Part shown: positions 56,295 to 64,000 of the stretch, piece by piece
Position numbering within the stretch: the first letter of the stretch is position 1
Layout of the letters: every line of letters begins with the position of its first letter
Assembly (NCBI GenBank): GCA_024741835.1
Contig: JAENRP010000044.1
Span: 6,857-70,856, forward strand
DNA: 64,000 nt
Reading direction: 5' to 3'
Origin: Diplocarpon mali
Lineage: Eukaryota > Ascomycota > Leotiomycetes > Helotiales > Drepanopezizaceae
Position numbers and translations under genes: made by a program
The notes under the pieces: generated by a model
Seen by the model: only the letters and a program-made list of their open reading frames with translations
The model's database searches: none
Told to the model about the DNA's origin: nothing

Positions 56295-59200
56295 ATGGAA
56301 GATAACCCCGTTTCTGTTTCCGTCTGTCCCTATCGGAGACAAGTCACTCATGACCCGTCTTCTATTCAGACGGAGCAATACGAAGTACAAACCCAGAAAT
56401 TAGAGTTCTACCCGCCTGCGAAGTTCGAAGTGTCGCAGTCTGTTTACGGTAGGCCTTCGACGTTTACGGGCACGGAGAAGGATCTCGCTATGCTGGCGGC
56501 GTGCGAGAAAGGTGGTGCTGATGAGGATCATACAGTTGGTACGTTCTTCGCGGCTTATCTTGTTTCATGTGCGAGTCCATGGATGATCCATGTGCTGGAC
56601 CTTGAACAATGATGTCACATTTTTGCATGAAGATAATTGAGCGAGGACCATCGTTTGCGTTGTCGTCGATAGCATTGCTTAGAAGGTGCTAATTTCGCCG
56701 TCTAGACGACGATAACCCGGCCTCTACCGAGCCTCGGGGTGACGACGACTGCCAAGATAATATGGATAGCGAGGGATCGAGAGACGGTGACGGAGGTGGC
56801 GGGCCTTCAATTGAAGGAGAGGCCAGCATATCCCAACCTGTCACCTCAAAACCCGTTGCGAACGACCCGGAAGATATTCCTAGTCTGACACCTTCTGCAC
56901 CCGATCCGCGGAGCCAGGACGATACTCAGGAACAGACTTTGGATGTTGAGGTTTCCGGATCAACCGAAGCACAGGCCCCTCCGAACCCAGGCAGCGTTGA
57001 TTTGGCTGACGACACTGCTCCACCTGCTTTTGAGATCAAGCTAAAGGGAAAGAATAACAAACAATCAAAGAGAGAAGCTAGGAAGGATAAGAAGCAAGAT
57101 AAGAAGGGTAAACAGGCAGAGAAGGAGCCAGAGCCGGAAAAGCCAATTGACATCGAAGAACCAACCCAGAAGCCCGGCAAGAAAGGAAAAAAGGGGAAGA
57201 AGCAGGACAAGTTTTGGGAACCTGAGCCTGTCGTTGAGGAAGAGGTACAAGTCGAGAAGGAGCCGAAGCCTGAGAAGCAGGAAAAGGCTGGCAAAGGCAA
57301 AGGCAAGAAAAATCAGAAGGGAGGGAAAGGAAAAGACAAAGATAAGGGAAAGAGTCCGTCAGGCGTGCCTGCGATGGCAGACTCTCCAGGCAATGAGCCT
57401 ACTCCGCCGCCGTCTGACGAGCCAACGCCGCCATCCGACACGCCTGAGGAGAGCGAATCCAACCCTGTGGTTGACGATCCTTCCCCTGCCGACCCAGCGA
57501 ACCAGGAACCTGCAGCAGTCGAATCTGCCGCAGCAGAGACTCAGCCCGCTCCAGAAGCCCTTCCAAGAGCAGAACCGATACCCGCGCCTGTAGTCGAGTC
57601 CACGGAGCCTGTAGTAGAGGGCACCTCGAAAGCTTTAGATCAGTCTCCGACAATAGAAGAGCCTGCCGCTTCCGAAGATACTCCAGTCCCTGCGGTACGC
57701 TTACATCCTGTCACTGTACCCATTTCTCTAACGTCCCATAGGAAGAAACTCCCGCGCCGCCAGGAGAGCCGACTGGTGAGCTTGCGGTAAGTTCGAATTC
57801 TTGGTCATGTGACCTGGTACTGACTTCTCGGCTAGGCTGCGGAACCAGAGCCTGCAGAATCAGAGACCAAAGAACCAGCGCCTGCAGTTTCGGCGGTTGA
57901 AGAACCAGAGCCTAAGGAACCGGAGCCTAAAGAACCAGCGACTGCAGAACCACCGTCTGCGGAACCAGAGCCTGCAGTTTTAGCGGTTGAAGAACCAACG
58001 CCTGTAGAATCAGAGACCAAAGAACCAGAGCCTAAGGAACCAGCGCCTGCAGAACCAGCGCCTGCAGAATCAGAGACCAAAGAACCAGCGCCTGCAGTTT
58101 CGGCGGTTGAAGAACCAGAGCATAAGGAACCGGAGCCTAAAGAATCAGCGACTGCAGAACCAGCGCCTGCAGAACTAGAGCCTGCAGTTTTAGCGGTTGA
58201 AGAACCAACGCCTGTAGAATCAGAGACCAAAGAACCAGAGCCTAAGGAACCAGCGCCTGAAGAACCAGAGCCTGCAGTTCCAGCCGTTGAAGAATCTAGT
58301 CCTGAAACAGTGGTATGTGTTGGTTCTCAACTTTGACCTCTATATCGCTACTTGTTGAGAACTTGCCTGAGCGAATACCTGAATGCTCCAGGCGCATGCT
58401 TGAAACTGATCCGAGAGCCCTGTTGAGATTCCTCCTAGAATTCTTATCACTGACGATGTAAAAAATAGAAGGAGGAATTTCCAGTTTCAGCTGAAGATAT
58501 TAATCCAGAACCTGAGCAGGCGGTAAGTCTAAATTCCTCGCTTTCTCCATTCTAAAATCATAAAACGAATGTTTCTGCCGGCTACAATGCAAGGCGCTGA
58601 TGCCACACAGGAAGCAGAGACACCAGCGGCTACCGTCAAAGAAACCTCTGCTGAGCCTGTTGTGAGTCTTTCCAAGGACACGCGTCTTCCCTTTCCAGAG
58701 ATTTGGAAATCCAAGCTCAAATCGGGACTAACGTCACAGGTCGATGAAACACCGGCAGAAATACCGAAAGAGACACCAGCACCGGCGGAAGAAGCTCCTG
58801 CTGTAAGAATTTTCCTATATTCTTTGTGTCTTTGCAGAAGCATGCCTCCAATGGGAAAATCCGATTTCATTGATGATCGAACGGGAAGATATTCTTATTT
58901 CTAATCGTACTAATTACAATCAGACGGAAGAAACTCCGGTTCCTGCCGCACAAGAGCTTGCTGTGCCTGAACCGGAACCAGATGCCGTGGTAAGTATACT
59001 CTTGAGTATATTGGTCGATGGCCACATATGGGCCCTTTATATTTTCGCCTATAGATTGGAGGTTGCCGAGCTCTCAATTGCGTGCTAACGACATCTTAGA
59101 AAGAAGAATCTCACTCCCCTGCCCCTGACTTCGACCCACAAGAAACGAGCGTCCCTGAGCCTGAGACCGTTGTAAGTCAAGATTTATATTCCTATCTACA

Positions 59201-62200
59201 AAATAATAGTTTCGGGGCTAAAAATCGATAGAAGGAAGAAGCTTTAGCTGTTGATGCACCAGCGGAACCAGAGGTGGTAAGTTCTCTATCGTCGTTCCAT
59301 TTCGATTGGCATGTATTGTTAAGCGAATGTGCGTTAATAACATTTTTCAGGTCGCTGAAACCCCTAAAGCAGCTAGTGAGCCAGTGCCCGAAGCAGTCGT
59401 CGAAGATGCTGCCCCGGAACCAGTACCAGTAAGTCATCCATAATAATGACGTGATCGTCTCCTTTTCTCAAGCAATCAGCTAATAAATACTTACTAATAT
59501 GCACCAGGTCGCCGAGACTCCAGAGTCGGCCAGTGAGATAGTTGCTGAGCCAGTCGTTGAGGATCCCGCCTCGGAGAAAGATCCAGTAAGTGATCCATTG
59601 TGATGACAGTTTCTTCTCCTCTTCTTAAGAAATCAGGGCATGGATACTTATTAACATGCACTAGGTCGCCGAACCTCCAGAAGTAGCCAGTGCGGTTGCG
59701 AAGCCTGTTGTTGAAGATGCCGCCCCGGAGATAAAATTAGTGAGTTTACCCGCTGTTACTTCATTTCCATGGATCTTTGTATCAAGTGAACAGATTAGTC
59801 TAACATTCTTCAGGTCACCGAAACTCCGCAAGCAACTAATGAACAGGTTGTAGAGACAGTTGTCGAAGATACCAGCTCAAAACCAGAATCTGTAAGTCGC
59901 CCCTGCACACGATGAGACATATATTGGTTTGTCTCGGGAGACTCAGAAACTGATCGTAGTCAGGCTGCCGAATCACCGGAATCTGCACACGAAGAGACTT
60001 CTACCATGGTAAGTAAATGCCCTTCCATCTAGCTTTGAAATATTGCGGCGACGTTGTCACGTGCAAACAATGTCTCCTATCCCAAGTTGGCATGCCCGAG
60101 CACCGTCTGATGTGTCCCAGGTGCAAGATGTCCCTGAAGCTTCAGCAGAAGAAGTCAAGGAAGAGGAAAAGACACCAGCTGAACCAGAGCCTACTGCCAA
60201 CGAAAGTGAACCACTCCCAGCTGAGACTTTGGATGAATCGCCCAAGGATTCTGAGCCAGTTGTCCAAAGCAGCGAAGACGACGCTCCAATTGCGATTGAG
60301 GAGACAGATCATCCACCTTCCACGACTGAAGACCCTGCCCCTCACGAATCTGATTCCACCCCTGAGCAGTCTAGCGAAACGCAGGCCGAGAAAACTGTCG
60401 TCGCTGACGCTACTCCTGCTAAAGATGAGGAGCCTGTGGAGAGTGAAGCCACTGAAAATACTCCCGACGTGCCGGTAATTGATTATTGACTCGAGCCCAA
60501 GAACCCGATAGCTAAAGCTTTCAGGTCGATGTTTCAAAACCGTCTGAAGAACATCCTGTAGTTTCCGAGGACATGAAAGAAGAAGAAACGCCTATCCTTG
60601 AAGAGGAGGTGCAGCCGGCCCCTGCTGAAGCGGTAAGATAATGACTCTTCAATGATGAAATTTCAGCTAAACTTTCTAGGTCGAAGAATCTAAAACCGAA
60701 AAGCAATCAGAGGCCCCTGGGAAGTCGAAACCAGAAGTATCAGACCCGATTGTTGAGGAAAACAAACACTCGCCTGGCGTCGGACTGGTGAGTAGAATGT
60801 TGGAAAATGGCCAAACTAGTTTTTTGCTAATACGGTGTAGCTTGAGGAAACACAGCCGGCCGAGACAAACGAGGAGTCCGCTCCTACTTCGACTGACGAG
60901 AAAGGGGCCCCAGAAGCAGAGAATGAAGAAAAAGAACCTTCAGCTGCTGAGCAAGATGCCTCGGTAAGAGAGTCAGGAATGAGCATTGTGGCAGAAATCC
61001 TAACATGCAGCAAGGTCGAGCAGGTGAAGCCCGAGGAGCCGGTAGATTTGGATTCTAATCCATCAGAGAAAGAAAATGATGGTGGGTCTACGCCTGTTGA
61101 AGAAGCAACTCAAGCTGGGCCGGAAATCGCAGTAAGTCGCCCCAATTTTCTTTTTCCATGGCTCGGAAACCCCAAATTTTCCTCGAGCTTGTCAGAGGGA
61201 GAAGCCCATCAATCTCGATTTCAAAGCTGGATTTATTTCTCTATTCTCCGGGAAATCGTTCCCTTTGTAAACTATCTTAACTTGTATTCAGGTCGCCGAG
61301 ACCGAGCAGGAACCAACGACACCAGCCGAGACAGAGCAACCTGAATCCGATGAAAGCCCAGCGCCAGTCTCGGATAGCGAAGCTGCATCAGCCGCCGATG
61401 TTGTTGCAGATACACCTATCACCGAGACCGAAACCATCGACGTCGGGGCTATCAGTGAACCATCTGATGTTGTCGAGGAGGCGGACCCAGTCGTTGATAG
61501 TCCAGCACAGGGATCCAAAGAGGAGGATAGTACTGCTGTTGAGGCACCAGCAATTGTTTCAGGCGGAGGAGACGAGCCTGTCAAAAAGACTAGCGAGGAG
61601 GCCGAGACGACTCCCGCCGAGACTGAGGCCAGTCCTAGTGAAGATGTCGAAGCTGAAGCTAAGAGTGAGCCAGCACAACTCGAGAACCTCCCAGAAGAAA
61701 CAGAAGGCGATCAGGCAACTCCCAGCGAACCCCCTGTCGTGACGGACACTAGTCCTGTTGTCGACGATGCTGTTGTAGTTGAGAGCGCGCCTGTCGACGC
61801 CGAGAGTTCTGCGGTAGAGCCAGAAATTGAACAGCCCGCTCCCAGCAACTCTTCTTCCGAGGAAGAAAGCAAAGAGGCTACCCCCGCTCCCGTTCCCGAT
61901 GAGGCCGTAGCTGTTGGGGACGAGCTTTCACCCGTTGATAGCACTTCAGAAGTCGAAAATTCGCCCAGTCAAGAGGCTGGATGCGAATCAGCTGAGGTCA
62001 AAGATGAGCAGCCGGCTCACCACGATTCCCCGGTTTTATCAGACGAAGCTAGTAGCGAGCCCCCGGCAGTAAGTGAAGAGGTCAAAGACGATCCTCAAGC
62101 GTCGGATGAAAAACAGGCTGTAGAAGGGACCACAGAGGTAACATCTGTAACGCAAAGTCTCATTCAATATAATACTGACTGCTGCAAGGCGGCACCTGAA

Positions 62201-64000
62201 GTGGAAAGACCTGCGGCTGTTGAAGAGGTGAAGGTAGGCATTTCTCAAAAACTGTTGTCTAATCAAAGTTGAATACTAATTGTCAAAAGGTCGAGCCCAA
62301 AATAGAGATTCCTGCAGACACCGAGGAGACATCCGAGGTAAGAATCTACGCGCTGGTTTTATGACCATTCCGGGTAGCTAATTTTGCAAAGGCTAAACCC
62401 GAAACCGAGTCCCCTGATGTAGTCGAAGAGACCGTCGAGGTAAGCATATTCAGCTAGAGTTCTTGATTTAGTCCGAATCACTAAGCGATAGCAGGCTGCA
62501 CCTCAGAGCCCTCCCGCGGAGATTGTTGAGGAAAAAGAGGTATGGTCCCCTTCCTAGGTAATCTGGCGTGACTGGCCTACTGACAATCTACCGGATCAGC
62601 CCGAAGCGGAGACTGCGGAAGTTACCGAAGTAGAGAAAGCTGTGAGACCATGTCCATGCAGTTTAGGTTTTCAAGTGGCTAATAGACCTAGGTCGACGTC
62701 GTTGAGCCTCCTGCTGAGAGTGAGCCCGAACCAGCACCGGCGGTTGCAACTGATCCAAGCCCGGTAGAAGAAGTTGAAGCCGTAGCTGAGAGTTCTCCTG
62801 AGGTTGCCGAGGTACAAGAGGTATGCAGATCTCGCTTGAGCATTTCCGGACACTGTTTCGCAAGAAAGGATGAGTTCTGATCTGAGAATAGGGTGAAAAG
62901 ACTCCCTCCGCGGCTCCTGATAACGAGGAAGTACAACAGCCAGCACAAGAGCCTGTGGTCGTCGAAGAGCCCAGTGACCCGTCGCCTGAGAATGAAAGCC
63001 CTGGGGAAGAAATGATTGACAATGTGAAAGAACCAGAGCAGGAAGCTGCGGCCGAGAGTACTCCGGAAGCTATCGAGGAGACCCAAGAACCTGAGCCCGA
63101 GGCCGAAAAAGTTGTTGAAGCCCCCGAAATTGTTGAAGAGGCAATACAGCCTGAGCCTCCGGTGGAAAGCTCTGACTTACCACCACAAGAAGATTCCAGC
63201 AAGGAGGTTGCGGAAGAGAAAAGCGATGTCGTAGACGATGTCCTGCCAGCCGCTGCTGGAGCAGCCGCCGCGATCGTGGCTGAAACCATCCTCTCGGACG
63301 ATAAACCCGTGACCGAAAAAGCCATCGTCCAGGAACCAGAGCAGCTCCCGGATGTAGCCGAGGCACCAGGGCCCAGCGATACTCCACCGTCCACGAATTC
63401 CGACAGAGAGAAACGTCGACACCGCTCTTCACGTCACTCGCGTTCTGGCCATCACAGCAGCTCCAGCAAGGATGTGCCTCGCGAAGAACGCCCCCGCCAC
63501 AAACGCCGCGAAACCGAGCCCGTCCCGAAAACGTCTCCAGGATCTTCAAGATCCAGTCGTCACGATAGTGGGGTAAGCGCTGGTAGTACGGGCTCACATA
63601 AGCACCGCAAAGATCGGACGCCGGAAGAGCAAGCTGCACACGACAAGAGGAAAGAGGAGAAACGTGCTAGAGCTAAGGCAGCAGAGTCCGAGCTCTCGAA
63701 GTCTGTCCCGTCTGCGAGTCCTATTTTCGAGGAACCTCCGATTCCAAGACGCCTTTCTTCATCTAGAAGATATAGCAGTAGTAAGCCTAGTAGTAGTACG
63801 GCTGATACTGATAGACGGCCCAAGTTGATGGATCTGAAAGGTGTCAGTGTTGTCAAGACCCCGTTCATTGCTTCTGAGAGATCGCATGTCAAAGAGGTGG
63901 TGGAGAAAGTCAAGGCTCCTATTATCGACCGGCCCCGCTTCTCCATGGATCACGAAAGGCCGAAGATCGTCAGACGAGAAACAACAAGCCATCACACCCG
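56295..64000 (+). CDS. Giant Glu/Pro-rich disordered protein, 5' part
   Basis: At least 28 exons and 1860 residues; open at the window edge. Exon 1 (56295-56538) encodes MEDNPVSVSVCPYRRQVTHD and a KFEVSQSVYGRPSTF block. Exon 2 (56706-57694) holds an acidic stretch and a Lys-rich region (KNNKQSKREARKDKKQDKKG). From 57742 to 62820 come 25 exons, all phase 0 and mostly 42-129 nt (longer ones 57836-58312, 60121-60474, 61292-62137), rich in Glu, Pro, Ala, Val and Thr. Exon 28 (62892 onward) ends the repeats and turns basic (HRSSRHSRSGHHSSSSKD, HKHRKDRTPEEQAAHDKR), then RRPKLMDLKGVSVVKTPF. No enzyme fold, signal or membrane segment is seen. Eleven small exons begin with GTC right after AG, most followed by Glu or Asp within two codons. 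Very large disordered proteins of this kind occur in other filamentous ascomycetes, some tethering Woronin bodies (leashin), but I cannot assign this one. Individual mini-exon borders are predictions that keep one open frame; cDNA would fix them. Confidence 0.75.
57854..58258 (+). repeat. 210-bp in-frame tandem duplication
   Basis: Within exon 4 of the giant protein, the stretch starting GCAGAATCAGAGACCAAAGA at 57854 recurs at 58064 with only a few substitutions over about 195 bp. The 70-residue shift keeps frame. Smaller units such as GAACCAGAGCCTAAGGAACC and GAACCAGCGCCTGCAG are repeated inside each copy. Confidence 0.85.
59351..59963 (+). repeat. Tandem exon-plus-intron units in the giant protein gene
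   Basis: Exons 11-14 (59351-59428, 59508-59585, 59665-59739, 59814-59891; 78, 78, 75 and 78 nt) start at intervals of 157, 157 and 149 bp, with the next exon 150 bp on. All four encode the pattern V-A/T-E-T/P-P, then a variable stretch and V-V-E-D/T. The introns after exons 11 and 12 are both 79 nt and align along their length (GTAAGT-ATCCAT, TCTCCT-TTCT, AATCAG, ATACTTA, ATGCAC-AG). Confidence 0.8.

Noticed and set aside
60085..60120. GCATGCCCGAGCACC as a third introner-like copy
   Set aside because: Only one arm-like stretch matches loosely. There is no inverted partner, and the loop sequence CAGATGTATCTGCAG is absent.
63571..63640. A GTAAGC donor in the last visible exon of the giant gene
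   Set aside because: The frame stays open (SGVSAGSTGSHKHRKDRTPE) with sensible composition and no good acceptor soon after, so no intron was placed.

Overview
The window is nuclear DNA of a filamentous ascomycete (Pezizomycotina). The evidence is short introns (mostly 44-80 nt) with CTAAC-type branch points, a clock-controlled CCG-6-type wall protein, a fungal forkhead factor with an FHA domain, a fungal TEN1, and the gene set as a whole. I cannot name the class or species. Genes lie on both strands without operons. I modelled sixteen genes, fourteen of them spliced (about 69 introns), by reading homologous protein blocks across frames.

Layout. 1-2.6 kb: GC-rich, low-complexity DNA with AT-rich direct repeats, no gene. 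2.6-3.2 kb (-): CCG-6-like GPI wall protein. 3.2-7.7 kb: gene-free GC-rich DNA with minisatellites. 7.7-24 kb: a housekeeping block: PIG3-type quinone oxidoreductase (-), eIF3i (-), C1-tetrahydrofolate synthase (+), gamma-glutamyl phosphate reductase PRO2 (-), COP9 signalosome subunit 3 (+), mitochondrial serine hydroxymethyltransferase (-), ribosomal protein L19 (-). 23.9-32.4 kb (-): GCN1, the general amino-acid control effector. 32.6-37.4 kb (+): a DHX29/Ucp12-like DEAH helicase. 37.9-38.8 kb (+): unknown 305-aa protein. 38.8-42.2 kb: gene-poor, with one membrane-protein fragment. 42.3-46.3 kb (+): intronless forkhead/FHA transcription factor. 46.3-51.1 kb: gene-poor apart from a small three-exon protein with a YYLGP motif. 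51.1-54 kb: a small secreted protein (+), the telomere-capping OB protein TEN1 (-), and ESCRT-III SNF7/VPS32 (+). 56.3-64 kb (+): the 5' part of a giant disordered Glu/Pro/Ala/Val-rich protein cut into at least 28 exons and running off the window.

Themes. Translation and its control are over-represented (eIF3i, L19, GCN1, DHX29-like helicase). So is one-carbon and amino-acid metabolism (C1-THF synthase, SHMT, PRO2). The promoters of the C1-THF synthase and PRO2 each carry two perfect TGASTCA sites (Gcn4/CPC1 type), which would put both under the pathway that GCN1 activates.

Most unusual observations: (1) two GCN1 introns, both exactly 144 nt, that are copies of one another from donor to branch point and hold the same GC-rich hairpin, as expected of introner-like elements; (2) an array of 25 small phase-0 exons in the giant protein, part of it an evident tandem duplication of exon-plus-intron units with a 149-157 bp period; (3) four probable GC-AG introns, two each in PRO2 and the DEAH helicase; (4) an L19 gene whose start codon is split by an intron (AT|G).
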